From the NCBI GenBank assembly GCA_023548195.1, contig JAJHZJ010000693.1, positions 1,923,501 through 1,987,500 on the forward strand: a stretch of DNA of 64,000 nt, read 5' to 3'. Numbering within the stretch: the stretch's first letter is position 1; the number at the start of each line of letters is the position of its first letter. The notes below the pieces were generated by a model. The model did not search any database. It had not been told where the DNA came from and saw only the letters and a program-made list of their open reading frames with translations. The DNA is from Bettongia penicillata ogilbyi (Eukaryota; Chordata; Mammalia; Diprotodontia; Potoroidae). The position numbers and the translations under genes were made by a program. Shown in pieces: positions 22,952-33,960 of the stretch.

Positions 22952-23898
22952 ATCAATGGTATGATCTAAGGAGAGGTGTGTTTACTACTCTCCTAGCCTG
23001 TGCTCTGGTCTATGAGTGCTATTTTCTGCCCTGGAACTGCAATTAGGGTCCTTGTTTCACTGTGGCCCCAAGCTCTGGTGTGCTAGGACTATGACCCCAA
23101 TCCAAGTATGGGCAAAGCAACAGAATCCTGCCCCCAGCATCATCAAAGAGACCCCTAAAATCTTCTGACCAGTTGTTTGACCACTTTACTGTTTGCAGCT
23201 CCTGATTCAGTGACTCCCAAGGTCCCTTCCTGGCTTGCTGGAGCCAGGGCTGTGCTGGCACGTTCTGCGCTGGACTGTACTCCACTCTCACCCAGGTGTG
23301 ATAGACCTTTCCTGCTGACCTTTTAAGTTGTCTTTGGCTGGAAAACTCACCTCATCCTTTTGTGGGTTCTACCACTCCAGGGTTTGTTTTAGAGCATTAT
23401 TTGCCCTATCTTGGCTCTAAATATTCTTAAAACCTAATACCCTCCTCCCTCTATACATACATACCTTTGTCTAAGATAAAAACTTTCTTCTGGGGGGAAG
23501 ACTTTCCCCCTTCCCCAGATTTATTATCTGTAACACTCCAGCCCCCATCCAATTGTATCATTTAATAATTTAACAAATGCAATATTTTTATAACCATGTG
23601 GAAGATCTTATATTAAGGCAGAAAGTAGCTGATCATAGTTGGGAAGTATCTTGTTCTGGGCACTTAGCCCTTGGTGTATTTCTCCAGTTGGACTCCAAAG
23701 ATAAGTTTATTTTAAAACATGGAATTTTTAATCCATTAATTCCTTAAGGTGTTTTAGTTCTTAAACATTCATTTTTGTTTTCAACTAGAATTCTTAGATT
23801 CTAAGATAAACTGGTTCTGGGATGAAGGTTCATGTTTTTTACATATTATGTATTTCTTTTTCTACTTTATCCTTTTTGAAAAATTGAAACTATGACCG

Positions 23899-24152
23899 TA
23901 GCTAATAATAATAGGTAATATTTATATATTACTTTAGGGTTTATAAATCATTTCATAGTTCTTTATTTCTGTTTGTCTTCCCAATGACTCTGGAAGGTAG
24001 GTGATGTTATTATCTTTATTTTACAGATGAGGAAACTGAGGAGACTTGCCCAAGGTCACCCAGCCACTAAATATCTGAGGATGAATTTGCTCTCAGATCT
24101 TCTTGACTCCCAAGTCCAGCCCTCTGCACTATGACACCACCTAGCTGCCTCT
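23899..24152 (+). repeat. MIR-type CORE-SINE
   Basis: A near-complete copy with 'TAGGTAATATTTATATATTA', 'TTATCTTTATTTTACAGATG', 'AGGAAACTGAGGAGACTTGC', 'CCAAGGTCACCCAGCCAC' and the tail 'CACTATGACACCACCTAGC'. Confidence 0.85.
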
Positions 24153-24739
24153 AAATGAATCAATCATTTGGCCTCCTTGAATCCCATTTCCCCAATCTGG
24201 AAAATTAGGGGATTGAGCTCCATATTTATGCCCCCTTCCAGCTCTAAATCCCATGATCCTCATTGGGTGTTTCATGAAAAGAGCAATCTTACTTATTAAA
24301 GGGAACTATGACATGTCAGTTCTAATGTATGTTCCGATTCTTCTTGCTTGGGATTCTGTGAATTCTATTTGCAGCATAGCACTTGTTTCTTGTGGTTCTG
24401 AGAAGTCATCATGTACAGTTTCCCAGAATATCTAATTATTTTCTTTCCCTTCCATTTCTTACATCCTTGGAAAGAAAAAGAAAGCTCTTGTAATAAATAT
24501 GCCTTGTCAAGCAAAACAAATTCCTTCATTCACTTGCCTGTGTCTAAAAACTATGTGCCTCTTTCTATACATTGGTTCTATTACCTCTTTGTGTTTGGGG
24601 AAGGTGAGGAAAGAGATGGGTGTCATTTGTCGTTTGTCATCATCAGTCCTCTGAAAGTATGGTTAGTCATTGAATTGATCAGAGTTCTTAAGGCTTTTGA
24701 AGCCATGTGTCTTTATACTGTTATTATTATATAAACTGT

Positions 24740-24890
24740 TTTCCTCATTCTACTCCCTTCACTTTGCATCAGTTCCTAGAAATCTTTGTAGGTTTCTTTG
24801 AAACATCATTAACAAATTCTCTTACATTGATATATCATAATTTGTTCAGCCAGTCCCCAGTTGATGGGCACCTCCCTGAGTTTCCAGTGC
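24740..24890 (-). repeat. L1 3' region fragment
   Basis: On + it reads as the complement of the L1 3' region: 'CTTTGCATCAGTTCCTAGAA', 'AATTTGTTCAGCCAGTCCCC' and 'AGTTGATGGGCACCTCCCTG'. The same segment recurs at 20500-20560. Confidence 0.65.
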
Positions 24891-25304
24891 TTTGAAAGGT
24901 GGACTTTTCAGTAGCAGACAGGAACCCCAGAGACACAGACATGTAGGGAAAGCCAACTTCCATCGACATGTCCCCAGAACTTGCAATCCCCTACAACTAT
25001 TGGAAGATATTTTCCAGATTGACTTGAGATCTTATCTCTCTCAGTTAAAGAACTCATGTGCTCCTGTGCATTCTTTCAGTGTCTTCTAATCTGTATAACT
25101 TCTGTTGTTTCTATTAGTTACTTCCTTTGATAAAGAGGTTTCCTGGCTATTTGTAATAGTCTTTTGTACCACCAGCCCTTTATGGGAGGGGGCTAAGCTG
25201 GCTAGGGGAATCTAAAGGCTACCTTTCCTCTTGAGAGCAATTAGGGAAAGGTCTTTCGTTCTAAATCTCTAGAGTAAAGATGTGGTGTGGTAGATAGGTA
25301 AAGT

Positions 25305-25447
25305 CAGTCAGTCAAAAAACATTTATTAAATGCCTACTTATCATGCAGAAAGCCACACACTGTGCTAAGCATTGGAAATGGAAATATGAGCAACAAAAAA
25401 GACATTCCTACCCTCAATGACCTTATATTCTAAAGAAGACAAGACAT
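25305..25447 (+). repeat. Dispersed repeat fragment (GTGCTAAGC family)
   Basis: 'ACATTTATTAAATGCCTACT', 'CACTGTGCTAAGCATTGG' and 'CCCTCAATGACCTTATATTC' are in the expected order. Another fragment of the same family lies at 26226-26345. Confidence 0.65.
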
Positions 25448-26776
25448 AAAGGGAGCTGAGAAAGCAGGGGTGGAGATGGGGGAAGGAGTGTTGCTGTGTT
25501 TGTCCTTTGTTTTCAAAAAGGACCATGACCTCAGGGAAGTGATGGGGGAAGGTACATGTGAGAGAGCATGGTGGGAAGGTCCAGAGCTGGGACCAGCTTC
25601 ATATCCTTCTGGGAGATAGGAGAGATCACCCGGGCTTGTCAATACTGGATCCTGCCTGCCCCTCCTCTGCTAGGTAACTAGTCCTGGCAGGATTCTCCAC
25701 AAAGAAGGAAAGCCCACCCTGGCAGAGAGGGGAGGGCCAGATCTTCTCTAACCATACCACCATATTCCTTCCCTTGCCATTTATAAGCTCTGGCACTGGG
25801 GAGCTACTGGACACTTGCCCTTCTCCTCCTTACCCCCATCCTCCCACTAACCTGCCCAGGGACCTTGAAATGTTTTATTTATTGTAGCTTCTTTGTAGAC
25901 TGTCACACATCTTACACAAACATTGAGATCCCTAGGGTAGGAATGTGTCATTGTTTGACTTGGGACTTAAGTCATATGTAACCTTTGAAGAAACAGCCTT
26001 CGGGGCCTTCAGTATGAAAGCAGGTTCATATTCCTTGAGGTATTTGACTCAACTGGCAGTGATATTGAAGCAAAAAGGCAGCAGCCTGGGAAGGGGAAGC
26101 ATTGTAGAAGCTTTTTTGAGACTTTAGGCAGTCAGGATGAGGAGAAGGATCCTTTCCACATCACCCGAGCGACCTCTGAGAATGAGCCCACAAACAAGCT
26201 AAGTGCTGCCAGATCAGCTCATCATCAAGTGTTTGTTAAGCACTTTCATTGTACCAGGCAGTGTGCTAAATGTTGGGGATACAAAGAAAGGCAAAAATAT
26301 AGTTCCTTTCCTCTGAGAGCTTACATCTATCGGGATGTGATGGAGGAAATGATTGAGATGCAGGCAGATGATCTCTACTGCACTTTCTAGATCTCAGATC
26401 CCTTCCCTCAGATCCAACCTGGACCTGGACCTATATGTAGTCCCCTAGATAACATCTGTGACAAGTGACAATCAAGCCTGTGCCAAAAAAATCTCTACTT
26501 AGGGGAGTTCATTACTTCCTGGGGCCACCTCTTCTTCTGGATCAGATGAGTCAGTCAACAATTCTTTATTTATTAAGTACTTAAAACATGCTATGGAGAC
26601 AAAATCATGAAAGAGTCTCTGTTGAGGAGACAATATGACTATGTAGTATATTTTCCTGACACCCAATTGTACTGTCTGGCAAGGTCCCCCAGAGTGTGCA
26701 GCTACTTCATATCCCATCAGAATTCTAGGAATTGCCCTGAAGGATGGAGGTGGAGAAAAGTCTACTAAAAGCTTTG

Positions 26777-27012
26777 GCTCAACTGGTATATTTCCCATTA
26801 TTATTAGTTGATATAAATAGATAACAGATTTAATTAGCTTTTAGTTATGCGCCCCCAGTGGTGTACATTCCCATTATCATCAGTTGATATAAATTAGGTA
26901 AGAACTTAAGTAACTTTTAGTCAGGCTTATGAGCCCCCACTGGTGTACTTTCCCCCATCAGTTAATAGAAATTAGATAATAGACTTAATTAGTTTTTAGT
27001 TAGGGGTATTTA
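26777..27012. repeat. Tandem repeat of 76-82 bp, about three units
   Basis: Units start with TTCCC at 26792, 26868 and 26950, giving spacings of 76 and 82 bp. Each contains an 'AGTTGATATAAATAG'-like stretch, a 'TTTAATTAGCTTTTAGTTA'-like stretch and, in two units, 'GCCCCCAGTGGTGTAC' or 'GCCCCCACTGGTGTAC'. A partial earlier unit (GGCTCAACTGGTATATT) precedes the first. It matches none of the interspersed families in the window. Confidence 0.75.
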
Positions 27013-27250
27013 GTTAGAGTGTTTACTAAGATATTGTAACAAGAACAGTTAGTATCAAACAGCCTCACTAAAGTTTGTAACATACTCTTTTACTGATATA
27101 TTCAGAGCCCATTTCAAAGTAAGCTCTAGCTGAGAGAGCACATATGGTCAAATGCAGTAACTCTCAACTTCTGGTTGATGGATTTTTTTTTCCCATTCAT
27201 GGACTACTCATGGAGTTTCCCATAGGCATAGTGAAACTTCTCTTAAAGAG

Positions 27251-27487
27251 CAGGGGTTCTTAACCTTTGTTTTTTGTTATTAGTGAATAAACATTTATTA
27301 AGTGCCTATGATATGCCAGGCACTGTTGTTAAGTGCTGGGGAAAGGACAGGTAAAAGATAATTCCTGCTTTTTCAGAGTTTACAGTATAATGGGCTCCTT
27401 TGGTCATCAGATAAAACCTATGAATCTCTTCTCAGAACAGAACAATGTCTTCAAATGCATAAAATAAAATACATAGCATTGCAAGTG

Positions 27488-27532
<45 letters not shown>

Positions 27533-27560
27533 GCTAGATACTCAAATCCATAATTCCAAA
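27251..27560 (+). mobile_element. hAT-type MITE containing a nested repeat and a (TG)n
   Basis: It starts with CAGGGGTTCTTAACCT (27251-27266). A fragment of the GTGCTAAGC dispersed repeat is inserted at about 27280-27395, after which the MITE continues with 'CTTCTCAGAACAGAACAATG' and 'GCATAAAATAAAATACATAG'. A (TG)19 microsatellite occupies 27491-27530. Confidence 0.55.
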
Positions 27561-27719
27561 CTAGTTTTCTCATCTTGTACAAGCCCCCAAAGGTTGTGAC
27601 TAAGTCTCTCTACCAACTGAACAGACTTCCTGTCCCACCAAGTTGAAGTGCTTTCAATTTATTGATTCAAAAGAGGTGTCCAGGCCTCATTTACACCCAT
27701 GATTCATCGACTCAATCCA

Positions 27720-28160
27720 AAAGTATTTACACCTGATAAAGGTATCTTTCTAAGTGGGGTGGGGGTAGTTAACTCAATAGATCACCCCTACCCTGATATA
27801 TAAGTATATACAAAATAAAGACAAGGTAATTGGGGGATCACTAGAAATAGAGATCCAATATGTCCTCATGCTGAAGATGGTACTTGAGCTGGACTTGGAA
27901 GGAAACCAGGGATTCTAAGATGTATGAGTAAGGAGAGAGTGCACTCCAGGCACGGGATTTCTTGTGTACAAAGGCATGGAGTGTTATGTGAGGAACAGAA
28001 AGAAAGCCAGATTCGGTTGGTCCATAGAATTCATGAACTCTATGTGCTAGAGCTATGATGTGAAGAATTTTAAATTCCAAATAGAGGCATTTGTATTGGA
28101 TAATTTAAAGAAACAAGAGTGTGGAATTAAAAGGGTATCACATATAATAAATCAATGAAA
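27720..28160 (+). repeat. Dispersed repeat (GTGCTAAGC family), internal part
   Basis: It carries the middle section of the family: 'GGACTTGGAAGGAAACCAGG', 'AGTGCACTCCAGGCACGGG', 'CAAAGGCATGGAGTGTTATG' and an 'AATTTTAAATTCCAAATAGA'-like stretch. The order is collinear with the copy at 35.2 kb. Confidence 0.55.
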
Positions 28161-28171
28161 AGGGAGGGGAG

Positions 28172-28378
28172 AGATGGGCCTTGTTGTTGCCCAGTTATGT
28201 CTGACTCCATTTGGGGTTCTCTTGGCAAAGATGTGGTTTGCTATTTCCTTCTTCAGCTACTTTTACAGAAGAGAGAACCAAGGGTCGCATTGCTAGTTAA
28301 ATGTCTGAGGCTGGATTTGAATTCATAAAGTTGACTTCTGGCCCAGGACCCTCTTCACTGCGTCACCTTGCTGCCCTC
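28172..28378 (-). repeat. tRNA-derived CORE-SINE, - strand
   Basis: The + strand shows the complement: 'GTTATGTCTGACTCCATTTG', 'CTTGGCAAAGATGTGGTTTG', 'GGCTGGATTTGAATTCATAA' and a terminal 'CGTCACCTTGCTGCCCTC'. Confidence 0.75.
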
Positions 28379-28479
28379 ATCCTAGGACAAAGCTATCTTT
28401 GACAAGGGTGTAGAGTGGGTGGGTGGGGGGGTGTTATGGTCAGCTCCTCAAATAGATCATACCCCCAAATTATACCATA

Positions 28480-28815
28480 TTCCTTCGTTTGTCAAACTGG
28501 CATGTTTCTAACTTTCTCCCCATCCTTCCAGTAATTCCAGCTGAAACACTCAGTTGCCTTCAGTTATTTCCACCTCATTCAATCAGCTGCCAAGTCTTAC
28601 TGATTCTACCACCGCCATGTCTATCCCATCCAGCCCCTTTTGGCCATTTCTACAGCCACCATGCTGATTGAAATAGACTCTTCGCCAATTTCTTTGCTCC
28701 CTGTCTCTCTCATTTCCATCATATCCTGATTAATCTTTGTAAAATACAATTCTAATCACACCAATGTCACCCCCAGAACTTCTGCGTCTCTCCACTGGCT
28801 ACTTAATAAAGCAAA
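28480..28815 (+). repeat. Probable L2-type LINE fragment
   Basis: 'CCAGCTGAAACACTCAG', 'TCAATCAGCTGCCAAGTC' and the terminal 'CTCTCCACTGGCTACTTAAT' fit a diverged L2 3' segment. Confidence 0.4.
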
Positions 28816-29488
28816 AAAACAGGGTGTGTAGGACAAAGCCACTTTTAGAATCACATTGGCTGCATCAGCATGGGAAGGGCCCAGAAATGAAACCAGGCAG
28901 GTAGCAGAGGTAATGACCTTGCTCTCCCTCGGGCTGGCGCTGTATCCCTGACCTTTCTACCACTTATGATATATCCATGGTGGACTATGGAAAAGACATA
29001 GGATCTGAAAACTGGGGAACTCTGACCCCCCAGAACTGTTTGGCAGTTATTAGAACAGGAACTCTTAGCTGGTTCACAGCCCAGCCTTCAACAATTGAAA
29101 ATTTGGGAAGCAAATTGAATACTTAATGTATGCATCACTGAAGGAAGGATTCAAGTCTTGAACCTGGAAGAAGAGGTCGAGGAGTCCATTGTACTATGTA
29201 TAATGGCATTAACCATCTTGAGAGGATCCTGTTCTTTGTTCTAAAAGAATTTGAGACCTAAGGCTGAAAATCTATCTGGAGTGCATTCATTAGCCTCCTA
29301 CTGATCCTAAGGCAAAGGTTTTTCTGTCTTCTTAAAAAGTTCACAAAACCATGCATTTATTTTCTGACAGATCCCCTCTACTTTCATACTTTTTTTCCCT
29401 TTCACCCAGACTAAACTTTCTTTTAGAGATCTTCTGGAGAGAGCTAGATACAGATCATCTAGGATGAAGTATGGAGGGGTTCCAGTAC

Positions 29489-29507
29489 TTACCAGCAGGG
29501 GGAGCAA
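29489..29507 (+). promoter_or_regulatory. CTCF-like motif
   Basis: TTACCAGCAGGGGGAGCAA matches the core CCASYAGRKGGCRS with one mismatch (GGA for GGC). Occupancy is unknown. Confidence 0.35.
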
Positions 29508-29836
29508 CCAAACTAATGGATTCAGAGCTGGATTTGGAGTCAGAGGATGTTGTGTTTGGAATTCCAGCTTCAGTCTCTTATTACATGTGTGACCTTGGGT
29601 GAGTTACTTATTCTCTCTGGGTCTCACTTTCCCTCATGAGAGGCCAGTAATACATGATTTCCAAGGTCCCTTCCAGCTTTAAATTCTATTATCAAATTAT
29701 TAAAGAAAAAAAGTGATTACTTCTATGATGTTGGAATGGAGGAGGCTCTCATATGGAAGAAATAGAGGGACATTCCCTGCAGTGTCTGTGCAGTTACCAC
29801 TGGGATGTCTCCAAGATCTGGCTCCTCTGCCAGAAT

Positions 29837-29911
29837 TCTCCAAGAGCTCCCAAGTACTCCCGAATCATAGCTAAGAACATGACAGCAACTGGTGAACTCT
29901 AGGATATCCAT
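29837..29911 (+). repeat. 75 bp direct duplication, copy 1
   Basis: It shares 'GAACATGACAGCAACTGG' and 'TGAACTCTAGGATA' with copy 2 at 30964-31037, about 1.1 kb downstream in the same orientation. Only a few substitutions and a three-base gap separate the copies. Confidence 0.7.
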
Positions 29912-30252
29912 GCTTGAAGAGGAGAGGTATTGTTGCCCAATGAAGCATACTGGGGAAAAGGGGGGGGTCTCCCTTTAAGAAGAATCTTACAGTGTCTGGG
30001 TGGGGGTAACACAGATCTCCATTTCCTGAGCTTGACTTGATTTTTGCCTTAAGGGGCTAATCTGTACTCTATCTAGTGACCAATTCACACTCTTATATTA
30101 ACCTCTTTCTGCTTACAGCTTATCCTGTTTATAAACATTTATGCTTGCTTGGGGGCATTAACTCAGTAGGCTGCCATTTGGTTTATGACTTGCAAAGCAC
30201 TTCCTCTTTCTTCCCCAAGTCTCAACTTTGCTAAAGTGATTCCTTTGCCAAA

Positions 30253-30490
30253 ATATTAATAATAGCTAACATTTATATAGCATTTTAAGTTTTGCAAAGC
30301 ACTTTACAAATGTTATTTCATGTGATTCTCACCACAACCCTAGGAAGTAGGTGCTTTTCTTATTCCATTTTGCAGATAAGGAAACTGGCACTGATGGAGG
30401 GTCACCCAGCTAGTAAGTGTTTGAGACTGGATTTGAGTTCAGGTTTTCTTAACTCCAGATCCTGCTCTCTATTCACTGTGCCATGTAGCG
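30253..30490 (+). repeat. MIR-type CORE-SINE
   Basis: 'AATAGCTAACATTTATATAG', 'TTTTGCAAAGCACTTTACAA', 'CACCACAACCCTAGGAAGTA', 'GATAAGGAAACTGGCAC' and the end 'CTATTCACTGTGCCATGTAG' make a near-complete copy. Confidence 0.85.
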
Positions 30491-30963
30491 GTCTTAATCT
30501 TTGTCATTAATGTGGCATGGGTAGAAATTTGGAGAAATCTCAAACGAAATCTCTCCCCATGCCACCCAAAGGCAAGAATTAGTGGCCAACATGTTTTCTT
30601 TTCTATAAGGTGAGGAGTAACATAATGACATTTAAGGGACAGTGAGCAACTGGGGGAGGAGGTGGACAGTTCTTTTGGTTAAGACATCAACAGCTTCACC
30701 CCCACCCTGCCCCTCCCTTCCCCTTAATTCCTTTCCCCTGCAAGAAGGAAGGAGAGACAACAAGCCAGAGGGATTGAGCTGGCCGGAGGAGCTGCTACAC
30801 ACACAAGCATCCCCCTCAGCTCTTGGCACCTCAGCGACATTAACAGCAGCTACAGTCCATCCAGATCTCAGAAGGAGTAAGGAAGCAGGCACCCAGAGAC
30901 CAAGGGCATCACTGAACCCTGCCCATTGGGATGACTCTGAGACAATGAATATTCCTCTTTTAG

Positions 30964-31037
30964 TTCTCCAAAAGCACAGTACTCCTAAATCACAGCTGAG
31001 AACATGACACCAACTGGTGAACTCTAGGATAGCAATA
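30964..31037 (+). repeat. 75 bp direct duplication, copy 2
   Basis: The partner of 29837-29911. The shared core is 'AGTACTCC', 'AATCACAGCTGAGAACATGA' and 'CAACTGGTGAACTCTAGGAT'. Either a local duplication or two copies of a short uncharacterised repeat. Confidence 0.7.
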
Positions 31038-31489
31038 GTTCAACTCATTAGCCTGGAAGTTCCATTTGGGCAGATATCGCACTTTTCCTCATTTTACATC
31101 CAATGCCCCATCTAGCCCAGTATCTGTCAAAATGGAAGATGCTCACGATTGACGCTCTCGACACTGAAGCTGAATGTAATGGAAAGCCCAGGACGTTGTG
31201 TAATAGAAAAACTGCTGAGTTTGAAGCAAGAGGACCTACATTGGCACCCCAGCTCAGCCATATGTGTGATTTTACTCTACTACCACATTCTCTAGGATTC
31301 AGGGAAACTGACTTTCTTGCTGTGGCTCACACAAGATGCCCCATCTCCTGACTCTCGTTCTTTTCATAGACTGTCCTCCATGCATAGAATGTTAGAAGAA
31401 AACTAGACTAATGCTGTAATAGAATTAAATAATGCCATAATATGATGATATACTATAGTATACTTTGCTAGAACTAATTAATATCATCA

Positions 31490-31680
31490 TATCATATCAC
31501 AGCATAACATAACATAATGTAACAATATAACATAACAATTTTATATAACATAATATAATAATATGTAACAGTATAACATATAATATAGCATAATAATATA
31601 TAACAACACAGCACAACACAATATAACATAACATTATATCATGTACCATTACATCATATTACATTGTATCATTTCATGTT
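31490..31680. repeat. AT-rich (ATAAC)n-like low-complexity tract
   Basis: Irregular repetition of 'CATAACATAACATAAT' and 'ATATAACA' units, drifting to 'ATCATATTACATTG' at the right end. It reads as an old pentamer microsatellite. Confidence 0.8.
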
Positions 31681-31874
31681 TTCCAGAGCAAAAGCTGTCT
31701 CCCAGTGTCTTAGCAGGAATGTCATAAAGCTGTCTAAGCCTCAGTGGAACGTAGCCTTCCCTCCTCTCCATTCTGGTTTATTTGTTTATCGGCATCTAGG
31801 GGATTATTGTTTTCAGAATTTCCCTAGTTACTTAGTCAAGGCCAACTTGAAATGCTTTGGTGCTATCCTGGTTT

Positions 31875-31892
31875 GTCCACCAGGGGACACCC
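31875..31892 (+). promoter_or_regulatory. CTCF-like motif
   Basis: GTCCACCAGGGGACACCC fits the CTCF core CCACCAGGGGGCGCC with changes at two positions. It lies 0.8 kb from the better site at 32699. Confidence 0.3.
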
Positions 31893-32698
31893 TATGATGG
31901 CAAATTGAAGCTCTGCTCTTTACCTTCTCATGCTTTTCCTTGGTCCAAGAGTTCCAGCCTCCAGGCTTATCAGTGGCATCTGCCCAACACCTTGTGGGTA
32001 GGCTGGAGTGAGGGGGAGGTGGGAGAGGGGAGCAGGTGTCAGAAGGAAAGCAGGACCTATTACTCCTCCAGTTTAATGGGGCGTTGAGTTGCCCCAGAGA
32101 GTGACCTGTGCATGGGTCCAGTGATACCCAGGGAGCCAGTTAGAGATTAACAAGTCAAACAGACCGGCTTTTGTACTGCCTGGCAGTTCGGGGCAGTGGA
32201 GCTGTGATCCCAAGCACTGGCCCATCTCGGCCCTGCAGCCCCCAGCCCTCCAGGGCTTTTGCAGCCATGGCTGAGTGACTGGGACAGACTTGGGCTCAGC
32301 TCCCTCCAAGAATCTGTAATGGGAGGAGTGGTACCCCCCCACCCCCGCAACCTCCCGTCACCCCCATCTCTGGGCACACCAGGAAAGGGACAGGTTGACT
32401 GGCACAAAAGTACTTTTTTAATAGCACACAGAAATCACTTTGAGGTTCAAAGAAGCCTTCTGTCCAGCCCCTTCACATTACAGAGAGAGGCCAAGCTTGT
32501 GCAGCCAGTAAATGGCAGAGTCAGGATTTCACATCGAATCCTAGGGCCTTGAATGCCAGAGTCAGGACCTTAGACTCAGGCCTGGAAGAGTTCTTAGAGG
32601 TTAACTCACCTTACCCCTCATTTTGCAAAATTAAAATTTTGATCCCATGACCTCCTGCTTTCCTCTTTCTGGATATCTAGGAAAATCCAATATCCTCT

Positions 32699-32716
32699 TT
32701 GACCAGTAGGTGGCCC
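32699..32716 (+). promoter_or_regulatory. CTCF-like motif, best match in the window
   Basis: TTGACCAGTAGGTGGCCC fits GRCCASYAGRKGGC at every core position. It lies at the left edge of a SINE-like segment (about 32700-32835), so it could be repeat-carried. Confidence 0.4.
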
Positions 32717-32842
32717 CATAGTGTACAGCACATTGGGCATGAAGTCTGGAAGTTCATGAGTTCAAATCCAATCTCTGATATTGAGCTGTGTGATTCTGGG
32801 CAAATTACTTAACTCTGTTTGACTTAGTTTTCCGCTGTTACA

Positions 32843-32970
32843 CGTGTGTGTGTGTGTGTGTGAGTGTGTGTGTGTGTGTGTGTATGTGCATCTATCTATA
32901 GTCATACCTCTCTGTCTCTCTGTCTATCTCTTCTCTCTCTCTCTGTCTCTCTGTCTCTCTCTCTCTAACA
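32843..32970. repeat. Compound microsatellite (TG)n followed by (CT)n-rich tract
   Basis: A nearly perfect TG run at 32843-32884, interrupted by GA and TA, is followed by CTCTGTCTCT-type repeats to about 32970. Confidence 0.95.
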
Positions 32971-33484
32971 GAGAGAGAACAATTGGGAAATAGTGTCAGA
33001 GGGAAGGCACGAACTATGGGGGAGTCTGGGAAAGGCTTCCTGCAGAAGGTATGATTTGAGGTGAATCTTGAAGAAAGCCAGTGTGCAGAACAGCCAATTG
33101 AAAGGCACAGAGACAGGAGATGGAGTGCCATGTCTGAAGTTGGATAGTAGTCTCTATGGAGGTGAGTAAACTATAAGATTAGAAAGGTAGTTAGCCTCAG
33201 CACACTTATCTGCCAGTGAAGTGAACAGTGTTCTTTTGCCTAACTTGGAACTTGTTTGCAAACAACAGGATGTTATATTACTCCCTCCTTCCCTTCTCTA
33301 GGTCTCTCTCTTACATAACTCTAACTAAGGGCTGCACATGCTCCTTGAATTTCCAACTGGAGTGTCTAGCCTAGCTTAACCCCTTAGAGCACAAGTCCTG
33401 GGAAGACTATATGGCAGTCACTAAAATCTTCAACTTCATAGGAGAGTCAGTTTAATGATCTGTAAAATGGAGATTAGGAGGCCA

Positions 33485-33645
33485 TCTCTACTCATCCTGA
33501 TCCATATCTGGCCACTAGCCCCAGATGGCTCTGGAGGAGAAAGTGAGGCTGGTGACTTTGCACAGCTCTGACTCACATAAATCCAATTCATTTGCATGTT
33601 ATGGCATCATGGTCTTCTTTGGAAGTGAAGGACAAACAGTAACAA
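33485..33645 (-). repeat. Unclassified dispersed repeat, - strand copy
   Basis: Its reverse complement matches the + strand at about 61120-61275, sharing 'GACCATGATGCCATAACATG', 'CAAATGAATTGGATTTATG', 'GCTGTGCAAAGTCACCAGCC' and 'TCACTTTCTCCTCCAGAGCC'. A short piece of the same family lies near 25505-25550. No class assigned. Confidence 0.65.
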
Positions 33646-33784
33646 AATGGGAATTTAGAGAAGAAAATGGCAAACCACTCTGGTGTCTTTGCCATGAAAA
33701 CCCCAAATGGGAACATGAAAAGACAGAGGTGACTGAAATGACTAAAAACCAAAATGGGAATCAGGTTTCTGTTACCTAGTACTG

Positions 33785-33960
33785 TTTATTTTTCCTAGGG
33801 TCAGAGATCTTCCACATAGGTCACTCATTTTGCAGATGAGAAAACTGAGGCTTACCAAGGCTAAGTCATTGGGCAGGGTTATAAGGAGGCAAGTAAAAGT
33901 GTGAAGATCTGAACCTGGGTCCTCTGTCTCCAAGGCCAATGCTCATTCCTATCTGCCATG
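33785..33960 (+). repeat. MIR-like SINE fragment
   Basis: 'CACTCATTTTGCAGATGAGA', 'AAACTGAGGCTTACCAAGGC' and 'CTGAACCTGGGTCCTCTGTC' follow the MIR 3' order. The 5' part is lost. Confidence 0.6.

Larger units (their letters stand above)
19325..23423 (-). mobile_element. L1-derived element with ORF2 mostly deleted, hosting two insertions
   Basis: On the - strand the order is: 5' UTR (23423 to about 22620), decayed ORF1 (22619-21554), an inter-ORF segment, the first few codons of ORF2 (near 21020), a jump near 20960-20990 to the ORF2 C terminus (about 20970-20480), and an L1 3' UTR ending near 19325. The 5' end still shows a degenerate 'CCTATCTTGGCTCT' corresponding to the start of L1 elements. 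The ORF2 C terminus is recognisable (RYYLTPIRLA, KCWRECG, WWSCEL). Two younger insertions sit inside it: a hAT-type MITE (22766-22951) and a FABP5 processed pseudogene (about 19787-20469). Without them the element is about 3.2 kb. The ORF2 gap could be an internal deletion or the structure of a non-autonomous family. Confidence 0.75.

Noticed and set aside
26777..27012. CRISPR-like regularly spaced repeat
   Set aside because: Units are directly adjacent and diverged along their whole length, without constant repeats and unique spacers, and the DNA is mammalian.
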